From: Terriglobia bacterium
Lineage (GTDB): Bacteria > Acidobacteriota > Terriglobia > Terriglobales > Acidobacteriaceae
Direction of reading: 5' to 3'
Assembly (NCBI GenBank): GCA_020073565.1
Contig: JAIQEY010000024.1
Span: forward strand, 1 to 64,000
Length of the DNA stretch: 64,000 bases
Shown: piece by piece, positions 16,871 to 24,411 of the stretch
Position numbering within the stretch: the stretch's first letter is position 1
How the letters are laid out: the number at the start of each line of letters is the position of its first letter
The notes under the pieces: generated by a model
What the model saw: the letters and a program-made list of their open reading frames with translations, nothing else
Told to the model about the DNA's origin: nothing
The model's database searches: none
Program-made: the position numbers and the translations under genes

Positions 16871-17533
16871 TTACGGGACCACCACCGTATCGCGTGGTAG
16901 CAGACGGACGTTCTGTTCCGGATTCTTGCCTTTGATCACTTCTTTGTAGTTGAAGGGAATTCTTTTCTGGGTTCCGTCCGCGCTCGCGCGCAGCACGTAG
17001 ATGGATTTCTGCTTCGCGAAGTCTTTGAAGCCGCCCGCCATTGCGATCGAATCGAGCACCGTCGTCGAACCGCTCAGCAGATAAGAACCGGGCTTGGCGA
17101 CCATTCCGAGAATATTGATTCGCTGGCTCTTCGCGTCCTGCACAATGACCGTGACTTCCGGCTCGGAAATGTAACTCTGCAAGCGCTTCGAAATCTCCTG
17201 CTCCAGTTGCCGCGGAGTCTGTCCGCCGGCCTGCAGTTCTCCGATCAGGGGCAGCGAGATCTTGCCGTCGGTCCGTACCGGAACCGAACGCGAGACTTCC
17301 GGCTCCTTCCAGACGCTGATCGCCAGCACATCGTCGGCGCCAATCACGTAGGAGTCGTCAGGTACTGCGCCGCTCTTGATTGTGGTCCTCTGGTCGACAG
17401 CATTCTTACTGGTGTCGCCAGCGAGCGCCAGTTGTCCAGCGGGGTGATCCGATTGTGCAAACACGCCAACGGAAGCCAGCACGAAAAGCGCCAGGACTTG
17501 CAGGCCGCGCCGTATCTTTTTGTTTTCCGTCAT
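16871..17533 (-). CDS. Wza/GumB-type polysaccharide export protein
   Basis: A 220-residue exported protein with a signal peptide (VLALFVLASVGVFA). YVIGADDVLAISVWKEPEVSRSV is a Poly_export domain start, DGKISLPLIGELQAGG a typical strand-turn, and INILGMVAKPGSYLL marks a SLBB domain. It lacks the lipobox Cys of Wza, so it is probably not a lipoprotein, and it is shorter than Wza (about 380 residues), as in many exosortase-type operons. The ATG at 17533 is favoured over 17554 because GGGAGG lies ten bases upstream. It should form the outer-membrane or periplasmic export channel together with the barrel protein. Confidence 0.88.
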   Translation of the reverse strand: MTENKKIRRGLQVLALFVLASVGVFAQSDHPAGQLALAGDTSKNAVDQRTTIKSGAVPDDSYVIGADDVLAISVWKEPEVSRSVPVRTDGKISLPLIGELQAGGQTPRQLEQEISKRLQSYISEPEVTVIVQDAKSQRINILGMVAKPGSYLLSGSTTVLDSIAMAGGFKDFAKQKSIYVLRASADGTQKRIPFNYKEVIKGKNPEQNVRLLPRDTVVVP

Positions 17534-17577
17534 ATCCTCATACCTCCCTGCCATTCGACAGTTGCCGAATCGCCGCG

Positions 17578-18663
17578 CTATTTATCTTCGCCGAGGTTGT
17601 TGGTCCCGCTCAGGCGAGCCTGCTCACTCGGAGGAACCAGGCGATATTCATCGATCTTGTACAGCAGTCCCCGATAACTGATGTTGAGCAGGCGCGCCGC
17701 CGCCGTGCGGTTCCAGTGGGTGTATTCGAGAGCCTGCTCGATCGCGTTCCGCTCGGTTTCGCCTTTCGCATTCTTTACCAGTAGCTTGAGCGAAAATTTC
17801 TCTTCCGCCGCATGGCTATCGGACTTCGAATGACCTGACCCGTTGCCGTTTCCAAGTCCCTGACGTTCGGCGATTTCCGTGCTGGGATGCAAGCGCAATT
17901 CGTCCAGCGCCGCTTGCTCGTCGGCGAGCGCCAGGAACCGCTTCACGAAATTTTCCAGTTCGCGCAGGTTCCCTGGCCACGTATGGTGCTGACAGGCCTC
18001 GATCAGGACATTTGAAAAACGCGCTGCCGGCACACCGTAGCGCCGAGTCAGCCGGCTCATGAAGTGACCGAGCAGGAGCGGGATCTCCTCGCGCCGCTCG
18101 CGCAAGGGCGGCACGTGCACATGGAAAACGCTCAGCCGGTGAGAGAGTTCCTGGTCAACAATTTTGTCGGCGACCGCCGCTTCCAGATCGCAATCGGTGG
18201 ACGCCATGACGCGAACGTCGACTCGGATGCGCGTGCGGCCGCCGCAGCGCACGAGTTCCCGTGTCTGCAGCAGATTCAACAGGCGCTCTTGGACCGCAGT
18301 TGGTATCGCGTCGAAGTCTTCCAATAAAATCGTCCCCCGCGCACATTGCTCAAACTTCCCAACAGTGGACTCAGGCTGTCCGCTGACCCCAGTGTGCTCG
18401 GAACCAAACAGCTCGTTCTCGAGCAGATCACCGCTCACGGCCCCGCAGTCCATGATCATGAACGGGAAGCTGGAGCGCAGCGAAAGAGAGTGAATCAGCC
18501 GCGCAACCGTCGCCCTGCCGCTACCGGCTTCTCCCGTAATCAGCACCGGGACGTCGGTCTGCGACAGCATTTCTGCCTGCGTCCGCAACCGGCGCGTGGC
18601 AGGACTGGCGGCCACGAAGTACAGTTCTTCGCCGATGCGCTCGATTTCTGGTTGGTACATCAT
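17578..18663 (-). CDS. Degenerate sigma-54-activator-type AAA regulator with Fis-like HTH
   Basis: A 361-residue protein with the AAA+ core and C-terminal Fis-type helix-turn-helix (NRTAAARLLNISYRGLLYKI) of bacterial enhancer-binding proteins. Several catalytic motifs are altered: Walker A reads GEAGSGRA with Arg50 in place of the Lys; the GAFTGA loop that touches sigma-54 is replaced by GSEHTGVSGQ (87-96); and the Walker B reads TILLEDFD, not LFLDEIGD. The R-finger region ([14 protein letters not shown]) and WPGNLRELENF are normal. No receiver domain precedes the core. I infer DNA binding without sigma-54 activation, perhaps repression or activation of sigma-70 promoters like TyrR. It lies in the polysaccharide operon, second gene from the start. 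Confidence 0.85.
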   Translation of the reverse strand: MMYQPEIERIGEELYFVAASPATRRLRTQAEMLSQTDVPVLITGEAGSGRATVARLIHSLSLRSSFPFMIMDCGAVSGDLLENELFGSEHTGVSGQPESTVGKFEQCARGTILLEDFDAIPTAVQERLLNLLQTRELVRCGGRTRIRVDVRVMASTDCDLEAAVADKIVDQELSHRLSVFHVHVPPLRERREEIPLLLGHFMSRLTRRYGVPAARFSNVLIEACQHHTWPGNLRELENFVKRFLALADEQAALDELRLHPSTEIAERQGLGNGNGSGHSKSDSHAAEEKFSLKLLVKNAKGETERNAIEQALEYTHWNRTAAARLLNISYRGLLYKIDEYRLVPPSEQARLSGTNNLGEDK

Positions 18664-18747
18664 GATGTTTGACCCATGGGTACGAAAGAACCCAGGAAAG
18701 TGCGGAATGAAATGGTTGCAGTGGTGAATCGGCCGCGTTCTGCTTGC

Positions 18748-19305
18748 TTAGAGCGGCTCTATGTCGTACCCGTCGATCCGTACCGCCATCGATCTCTGGA
18801 TGGCATCGATCGAAATGACGAGACTGTGGTCTCCGTTTTCCGAGAGGAAAACGCCTTCGACTCCGTCCAGCGCACCGCCGCGAACTCGGACCCGTTGTCC
18901 GATCTTGAGGAAGGGGTGCGAGCGCCAGGGTGCTGCTTGCTCAAGAACCGTCCGGATGCTGTCGATCTGTTCATCCGGAATCGGCACACCCGCGCCCCGG
19001 ACTCCGACGAAACCCAGCACGCTGTCCACGCGATGCACCATCGTCCTGTCTTCGTCGGTCAACGCGCAGTGCACGAACACGTAGCAGCTGAATAACGGTA
19101 CTTCGACTCTTTTCTCGCGGTCGCTCCAACGGTGTACTTCCTGCACGACTGGCAGGAATGTCTCCATGCCTTGTTCGCGCAGCCGGTATTCAACGACTCT
19201 TTCGTGACGCGCGTGCGTGTGCAGAGCGTACCATTGCGTGTTATCTTGCCCTGTCCACGGGACGACTGCGGAATTAGTTTGGTAGCTTTGGCTGATGCTA
19301 CTCAT
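18748..19305 (-). CDS. UpxY/RfaH-type NusG-like antiterminator
   Basis: A 185-residue protein with a NusG N-terminal domain (WYALHTHARHERVVEYRL, then ETFLPVVQEVHRWSDREKR and PLFSCYVFVH) and a KOW domain (GQRVRVRGGALDGVEGVFL). Specialised NusG proteins of this type stand first in Bacteroides capsule operons (UpxY) and in long enterobacterial operons (RfaH) and stop premature termination. Here too it is the first gene of a polysaccharide operon of more than 18 kb. The ATG at 19305 has GAGGG eight bases upstream. A hairpin 62 bases upstream of the start is a possible recruitment element. Confidence 0.9.
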   Translation of the reverse strand: MSSISQSYQTNSAVVPWTGQDNTQWYALHTHARHERVVEYRLREQGMETFLPVVQEVHRWSDREKRVEVPLFSCYVFVHCALTDEDRTMVHRVDSVLGFVGVRGAGVPIPDEQIDSIRTVLEQAAPWRSHPFLKIGQRVRVRGGALDGVEGVFLSENGDHSLVISIDAIQRSMAVRIDGYDIEPL

Positions 19306-19366
19306 AGCTTCGCCCTCTGGGTCCCATCGGTCGGGTCCGTTCCTATTGGCATGTGAGGCACTCTAG

Positions 19367-19387
19367 CGAACTTAGGGGGGAAGTTCG
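19367..19387 (-). promoter_or_regulatory. Leader hairpin upstream of the antiterminator gene
   Basis: Perfect 7-base arms CGAACTT and AAGTTCG enclose a 7-base loop that is CCCCCCT in the minus-strand transcript. It lies 62 bases before the upxY-like start. A stem with a homopolymeric loop in the leader is a plausible recruitment or pause element for the NusG-like protein, by analogy with the ops hairpin of RfaH; the sequence itself is not ops. Confidence 0.4.
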
Positions 19388-19704
19388 TGCGGACTTGGGG
19401 TGGGGGAAACTCGTCGTCCAAATGCAGACTAAAGTCATATGCAAAACCGCGCAAGTGGCGGAAGGGCCCACGGCCGATCAAACCTATTCGTCTGGGGGGA
19501 ATCTTCTCGTGGTAAGTGCCATTCGGCCATGAGACGTTCCTCTTTGGCACGATAGTGGTGTTTCCCATTCCCGGAATTGGCCGCTCCGATTCGCGTTCGG
19601 GAATTCGGCTGCGCGTTCTGCTCTAATGTTCTTCTTATCAACCATTTACCGAGTAGACAGGGACAGGTCGGCGCTCCTATTCTGAGCGCAGGACGTGACA
19701 CAAA

Positions 19705-19784
19705 GTTGCAACTCACCCCGAAGCTGGAAAATCTGAACCGTGACCGGCGGTCCCGTTGCACAATCTTGCGCAGAGTTGCAACTC
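19705..19784. promoter_or_regulatory. Paired palindromic sites GTTGCAACTC
   Basis: The 10-base string GTTGCAACTC occurs at 19705-19714 and 19775-19784, exactly 70 bases apart; its first eight bases are a perfect palindrome. Two identical palindromes in the divergent region suggest binding sites for a dimeric regulator, for example the LuxR-type protein at 19938 or the Fis-type protein at 17578. Confidence 0.35.
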
Positions 19785-19937
19785 GTTCTTGATATCGAAC
19801 GGTTTCCGATGATAAGCTTCATTTATTAGGGTTTTGATTTACCGCTTTTCCTCTTCTGGTGCTTTCTCCCCTGAATCGCTGATACGGCTTGTGGTGCGTT
19901 CGACGCCCACGGTCGATATTCATCACCAGGAGGGCTG

Positions 19938-21011
19938 ATGCCATCGCACGACGAGCATAGATCCGAAGTTGTTACGATTGCGGTCGCCGACAACACCGAT
20001 ATCCACAGCCAGCTCTTAGCCGAAGCCATGCGTAACGATCGGGGCTTGCAGGTGGTCGCATCGGTGTCCGGTTCCGCGGAGTTGCTGGCAGCCGTTGCGC
20101 GCGTACCCATCGATGTCGCTGTCCTCAGCTACAACCTGGACGACGAGGCCGGTCGCGGCCCAGAAGTGTTGCGGGAAATGCGCGCGCTCAGGCCTCATAT
20201 CAAGGGCGTCATCTTGCTGAACTCCTCCCAGCCCGAGGACGTCCTCGACTGCTTTCGCGCCGGCGCGAAGGGTATTTTCTCAAAGCACGAACGGCTGGAG
20301 AGTTTGTGCAAGTGCATCCGCACCGTCCATGAAGGCCAAATCTGGGCGCGCAGCGTGGAACTCGATCTCGCGCTCGATGCCCTTGCCAATTCGCCCGTCG
20401 TGCGCGCCACCAATCACAAGGGAGTCGATCTGCTTTCGACGCGTGAGCGCCAGGTGATTCAAGCTCTGGCCTCGGGCAAAACGAACCGCGAGATCGCGGA
20501 CTCCCTGGGGTTGAGCCCGCATACCGTCAAGAACTATCTGTTTCGCATTTTTGACAAGATCGGCGTCTCGAACCGCACCGAACTGCTCTACCTCACCATG
20601 AGCAATTCTCAGTCTGAAGGTGAAAATGCTGCGAGGAAAACCAACGGCGGATTCTCAACCCTCGTGGAAGCGGCCGAGGCAGGTCTCGCCACGGCCCAAC
20701 TCCAGATAGCGGAACGGCTGGACCAGAAGGATCACGGACAGTTCGACCCGGTATCGGCTTACATGTGGTACCTGATCGCAGGGGCGACAACCATCGCGAT
20801 GCGCCAGCGGATCGAAGAAGGAACACAGGCACTCAGCAAAACAATGTCTCAGCCGGAGCTGGCAGAAGCGGTACACCGGGCCGATAAATGGCTGAACGAC
20901 CTGAAGAGCCAATCCACCTCCGCCAGCATTGGTCGGGCGCCTAATCAGGAGACTCTGACCGGTGTACCCCAAAACGACGATGCAGGACTTATGCCCCGCG
21001 CAGTGCGGTAG
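19938..21011 (+). CDS. LuxR/NarL-type regulator with pseudo-receiver and Sel1-like tail
   Basis: A 357-residue protein with a receiver-like domain (about 11-130), a LuxR HTH (about 165-215: LSTRERQVIQALASGKTNRE, then LSPHTVKNYLFRIFDK), and a C-terminal extension containing LATAQLQIAERL and DPVSAYMWYLIAGA, which resemble Sel1-like repeats. In the receiver the acidic pocket reads VADN and the phospho-acceptor position reads AVLSYNLD, i.e. Ser64 where Asp is expected. The domain can therefore hardly be phosphorylated and may respond through protein contacts or a ligand. The gene is divergent from the polysaccharide operon and probably regulates it. ATG has GGAGGG upstream. Confidence 0.85.
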   Translation: MPSHDEHRSEVVTIAVADNTDIHSQLLAEAMRNDRGLQVVASVSGSAELLAAVARVPIDVAVLSYNLDDEAGRGPEVLREMRALRPHIKGVILLNSSQPEDVLDCFRAGAKGIFSKHERLESLCKCIRTVHEGQIWARSVELDLALDALANSPVVRATNHKGVDLLSTRERQVIQALASGKTNREIADSLGLSPHTVKNYLFRIFDKIGVSNRTELLYLTMSNSQSEGENAARKTNGGFSTLVEAAEAGLATAQLQIAERLDQKDHGQFDPVSAYMWYLIAGATTIAMRQRIEEGTQALSKTMSQPELAEAVHRADKWLNDLKSQSTSASIGRAPNQETLTGVPQNDDAGLMPRAVR

Positions 21012-21140
21012 CCCGCCGCAGCCAGAGCGGCGGCGGATGCCTGGAGTGCCGCATTGTAGGCGATCGAACACCGCCATCTGCGGGCAACTGTTTCACTTGC
21101 ATCCGGTGTCGGGCGGTGTCTTCAAGCGCTTCTATCATCA

Positions 21141-22052
21141 CTACTCAGGCAATGTTGAGGTCTCGTTCTCCAGCGAAGTACTTTCTGAGATCGACTGCAG
21201 CTCGTGACAAATATCCGCGTGATGCTGGCCAAGATAGCGGGCAACCCGCGCATTGCCAAGCAACTTCGCAAGATAGCCGCGCGCTAGGACCAAATTGAGG
21301 ACTTGATTTCCATGGGACTCCTCAATCCGTTTTAAGTCGCGTTGCAGGACTTCCATCTCCTTTTCCATTTTCGCGACCTGTTCCGGGGTTAGCCCTTCGA
21401 CTACTTTGTGTTTGTCAGGATCGACGAGCATGTCCGGCTGGGTGGCGGCCAAAAGGGCTTTTGCATAGGGCATTGAGAAGTTTCGCGTCGCTACCAGAAG
21501 GTCCGCCACTTCCATCTGGCGCATTGGCTTTAGCTTTCGCAGCAAAGAAAATACTTCCAATGACACGCGTCGATTCTTCAAGATCTCCACGGCTTCCTTA
21601 CAGATACCATTCAACAAGTCCCGCTTGTGTCGAATTGTGGCGACATCAACTTTCAATACCTTGGCGATTCGTTCTTCCGAGACTCCGTGTCGAGTAGCTT
21701 TCAGGATCATACTGTGTTCCTGAATCGGGGACATCCGATTTACACGGCGGCTGTACGTGTAGGTCTCATCGTCAGTAGCTATCAGACAGCGTGCTTGGGT
21801 TTCGCCGAGCTGCCTCAAGACCTCAAGCCGCACGTGGCCGTCCAACAATAAATAGGTATCAGGGTTGCCGTTGTGTGGAAACACGATCAGGGGTTCGATG
21901 ATGCCGACTTCGCGGACCGAAGATAGAACCTGCTGATACTTTTGGCTGGACCGCACGCCAGGCTTTACTTGCTTGAGCGGCAATATGCTTGTGATCGGCA
22001 CCACCACCCCGTTGGGGCTAAATGCAATCGACACCTGCTTAGCCATACTCAT
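21141..22052 (-). CDS. RepB/ParB-type plasmid partition protein
   Basis: A 303-residue DNA-binding protein. The N-terminal ParB-like nuclease fold is seen in IEPLIVFPHNGNPDTYLLLDGHVRLEVLRQLG (written here as blocks: PLIVF, YLLLDGHVRLEVL), followed by a ParB-type HTH around ERIAKVLKVDVATIRHKRDLL. The C-terminal part carries a coiled coil (KMEKEMEVLQRDLKRIEE) of the RepB partition type. Such proteins segregate plasmids or integrative elements together with a ParA ATPase; no ParA lies in the window. Its ATG overlaps by four bases the stop of the damaged upstream frame (ATGA), so the operon partner has been lost. It is intact but perhaps orphaned. Confidence 0.8.
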   Translation of the reverse strand: MSMAKQVSIAFSPNGVVVPITSILPLKQVKPGVRSSQKYQQVLSSVREVGIIEPLIVFPHNGNPDTYLLLDGHVRLEVLRQLGETQARCLIATDDETYTYSRRVNRMSPIQEHSMILKATRHGVSEERIAKVLKVDVATIRHKRDLLNGICKEAVEILKNRRVSLEVFSLLRKLKPMRQMEVADLLVATRNFSMPYAKALLAATQPDMLVDPDKHKVVEGLTPEQVAKMEKEMEVLQRDLKRIEESHGNQVLNLVLARGYLAKLLGNARVARYLGQHHADICHELQSISESTSLENETSTLPE

Positions 22053-22559
22053 GCCCTTTCGACGACTGGGATTTTTTCCGCAAGGTAAGCCGGCAGCGAC
22101 TCCAGTCCTTCGGCTCGCAGCAACGTGATGAAGTTCTCATCACGGAAGAGATTTCTTAGAGCGGATACGACGAACAGCAAGCGGTGTTCCGTCAGCTGCG
22201 ATTTCTTTACCAGGAGCCTTTGCCGGTCCGCTTCTTGACGAGATTTCGAGTTCGTTGGTTTCTTGGCTGCTTCCCTGGCTGCTTTGGCGGCAGCCTCCGT
22301 CTCTGTTCCTTGGCACTCTTCAAGGACGAGGACAACGCCAGGTGAGTCTCCACAAACTCCGCCAGTTGGCGCGGCAGTTCTTCGTCAAGCTCTTTGGGAG
22401 TACCGGTGACCCTCAGTGGTAAGCGCGGCACCATCATCCTGCTCATCAGATTTTCAGTGGCTTTGGGATGATGTTGACCGAAATCTGTTCGTCACCCACA
22501 CGCGACAGGGTGAGCAGCAAGATTCGTCGCGCGAGCAGCGGCATCAATTCTTGAAACAT
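22049..22559 (-). pseudogene. Frameshifted PRTRC protein E-like gene fused to a ParB-partner 3' end
   Basis: A normal start (ATG 22559, AAGGAG upstream) opens MFQELMPLLARR..LTLSR..NIIPKPLK, then stops. A one-base correction leads into SDEQDDGAALTT, a further shift into LRVTGTPKELDEELPRQL and HLALSSSLKSAKE, and a third into TETEAAAKAAREAAKK. Together these match the layout of PRTRC-system protein E as I know it (PRTRC: ParB-related, ThiF-related cassette). The last frame continues into LLFVVSALRNLF..LLRAEGL and ends in an ATGA overlap with the RepB gene, so it is probably the 3' end of RepB's former partner gene. At least three frame changes make it non-functional. Confidence 0.65.
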
Positions 22560-22599
22560 GGCTTTTACTCCTTAAACGGGAAGGCAGGTTTCCAGGCCT

Positions 22600-22629
22600 C
22601 ACAATTCCCTGAAAAAGTTGGGGATTGTG
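22600..22629. promoter_or_regulatory. Imperfect inverted repeat before the PRTRC-E-like remnant
   Basis: CACAATTCCC (22600-22609) pairs with GGGGATTGTG (22620-22629) at nine of ten positions. It lies 41 bases upstream of the ATG of the remnant and shares AAAGTTGGGG with the palindrome upstream of the AbiEi gene, which suggests one regulator for both divergent units. Confidence 0.4.
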
Positions 22630-22691
22630 CTTCTGGCTGGAATAGCCAATCCTATAAAACCTTGTAAAAACAACGTGATACGCGAGGCCTA

Positions 22692-22741
22692 TTGCCTGCG
22701 CGCACAGCGATAGCACATAATCCCCCAAGAAAGTTGGGGGA
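22692..22741 (+). promoter_or_regulatory. Promoter and operator-like palindrome of the AbiE operon
   Basis: A possible -35 TTGCCT (22692-22697) and -10 CATAAT (22716-22721) are 18 bases apart. Directly on the -10 begins a perfect inverted repeat, TCCCCCAA (22721-22728), GAAAG, TTGGGGGA (22734-22741). Its right arm also provides the Shine-Dalgarno GGGGGA, seven bases before the ATG at 22749. AbiEi antitoxins are known to repress their own promoters through inverted repeats, so this is a good autoregulation site; as RNA it could also hide the ribosome binding site. Confidence 0.65.
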
Positions 22742-22748
22742 ATATGTA

Positions 22749-23357
22749 ATGCCAGGACCTTATAGAGAAGCCGCGCGACGGCTCCATGAAATAGCCCAAT
22801 CCCAGCAGGGCTTCTTCACCACCAAGCAAGCCACTCGGTCGGGGTTCGCCGAGAAGACGCACTCCTACCATGTGAACGCCGGAAACTGGATTCGTGAGCA
22901 CCGCGGGATCTACCGCCTTGCCGATTTTCCGGCTCCGGAGCGCCCGGACCTGATGCTCTGGTATCTCTGGTCCCAAAATCGGCAAGAAGTGCCTGAAGGC
23001 ACCTACAGCCATGACACGGCTCTCAGTCTTCATGAACTATCGGACGTCATGCCTTCAAAGCTGCACATGACCGTGCCGAGAGAGTTTCGCCGCAATAGCA
23101 GGATTCCGGAGATTCTGGTGCTTCACCGGGCACACCTCGACACCAGCGAAGTTCAGGAAATGCACGGGATCCGCGTGACGCGTCCGCTTAGAACCATCGT
23201 CGATCTTCTGCGTAGCGGACACGTGGACCGGAGCCAACTGAAGCTAGCCGTCGACGAAGCCATACGCCGTGGCCTCATCGGAAGGAGAGAAATCGATCGC
23301 ATGCCGGACGATAAACTGCAGCGTTCGCTTCGGGAGTTGGCCGGACAGCCCGCGTGA
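22749..23357 (+). CDS. abiEi: AbiEi-family type IV antitoxin and transcriptional repressor
   Basis: A 202-residue protein with an N-terminal winged helix (AARRLHEIAQSQQGFFTTKQ, then HSYHVNAGNWIREHRGIYRL) and a C-terminal domain with LHMTVPREFRR and RPLRTIVDLLR, as in AbiEi antitoxins. The family neutralises the AbiEii nucleotidyltransferase without direct binding and represses the operon. The start at 22749 is chosen because GGGGGA precedes it and because the palindrome lies just upstream; longer readings have no ribosome binding site. The stop overlaps the toxin start (TGATG). The frame is intact. Confidence 0.85.
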   Translation: MPGPYREAARRLHEIAQSQQGFFTTKQATRSGFAEKTHSYHVNAGNWIREHRGIYRLADFPAPERPDLMLWYLWSQNRQEVPEGTYSHDTALSLHELSDVMPSKLHMTVPREFRRNSRIPEILVLHRAHLDTSEVQEMHGIRVTRPLRTIVDLLRSGHVDRSQLKLAVDEAIRRGLIGRREIDRMPDDKLQRSLRELAGQPA

Positions 23358-24236
23358 TGGACGGAGCGAAATCCTACAAGACAGCCGGCGCCTTTCGTGC
23401 CGCGCTCGAAACTCGGTTGCAGACGCGCGCGCGCGAGCAAGGCACTGACTTGCAGCGCCTACGCCGGCAAGTGGCGTTCGACCGCTTCCTGGCACGAATG
23501 TTTCCGAAGGGGCCGAAGGCGACGTATCCATGGGTACTGAAGGGCGGCTACGCCATGGAGTTGCGGATGCATTCCGCCCGGACAACCAAGGACATCGACT
23601 TGACGCTGCACGATGGCACGCGTCTCTCAAAAGATCCGAAAGAGCGGGGTGAAGAGGTGCGTGCCATGCTCCAAGAAGCGGCCGCGACGCGCTTTGACGA
23701 CTACTTCGAATTCCTCGTCCGAGAAGCGCGAGAGGATCTGGACGGCGCGCCGGAAGGCGGCAGCGGGTATCCCGTCCAAGCACGAATGGATGGACGAGAC
23801 TTTGCGCGCTTTCATGTCCGTCGGCGTTGGGGACGAAGTGCTCGAGCCTCTGGAGATCGTCACGGGCGAAGACTGGCTTGGCTTCGGGGGCGTAGCGCCG
23901 CCGTCTTTCCCCGTTATTTCGGCGGGGCAGCAATTTGCGGAAAAGCTCCATGCGTATACGCTGCCACGAGGCGAGCGTGCAAACACCAGAACCAAGGACC
24001 TTATTGACATGGTGCTTTTGATCAGGGGAGAAACGCTCGACAAAAGCAAAACCGCTGCAGCGGTCCATGCAACGTTCATGAAACGCGCGACCCACGACGT
24101 GCCCAAGGAACTTGATCCACCGCCAACAGAATGGGAGCCGGTGTTCGACGCGCTGGCGAAGGAGTGCGGTCTGGCGATGGAACTTCGAGAAGGGTTTGAA
24201 TTGGTACGCAAATTCACGAAAACCCTGGAGACGTAA
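23357..24236 (+). pseudogene. abiEii: AbiEii-family nucleotidyltransferase toxin with frameshift
   Basis: The first frame (from ATG 23357) contains the AbiEii signature: WVLKGGYAMELRM followed by RTTKDIDLTL, the GG and DxD nucleotidyltransferase residues. At about 23818 the homology leaves this frame and continues in another: VGVGDEVLEPLEIV, ISAGQQFAEKLHAY and RTKDLIDMVLL, the conserved AbiEii C-terminal helices, up to a stop at 24236. The change fits loss of two bases in a GTCGACGTC-like sequence, which here reads GTCCGTC. If the sequence is correct, the toxin is truncated after about 155 residues plus an unrelated tail. A sequencing error is the alternative. Confidence 0.8.
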
Positions 24237-24411
24237 GAAGGTGGGAACGCCCGACAGCCTGCGATCGACCGAAGACAAAGGAGAATGGACACAGGTTTTC
24301 TCAACAGCAGCGTAAGACGATCGATTGCGGCTGTGCCATTCAGGAAGAATCCGTCCACTAACACGTGCGAACAAGTTGGGGGCGGCCCGGCGATACCGCC
24401 GCCCCTGCATG

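Larger units (their letters stand above)
19306..19937. other. Long divergent regulatory region between upxY-like and LuxR-type genes
   Basis: 632 bases without a supportable gene. It must hold the promoter and leader of the polysaccharide operon (minus strand) and the promoter of the LuxR-type gene (plus strand). Visible structures are a perfect inverted repeat at 19367-19387 and two copies of GTTGCAACTC exactly 70 bases apart. I found no convincing sigma-54 promoter on either strand. Confidence 0.6.

Noticed and set aside
19500..19580. Possible sigma-54 promoter (TGGCAC occurrences)
   Set aside because: TGGCAC is present on both strands but no TTGC(A/T) follows at the required spacing.
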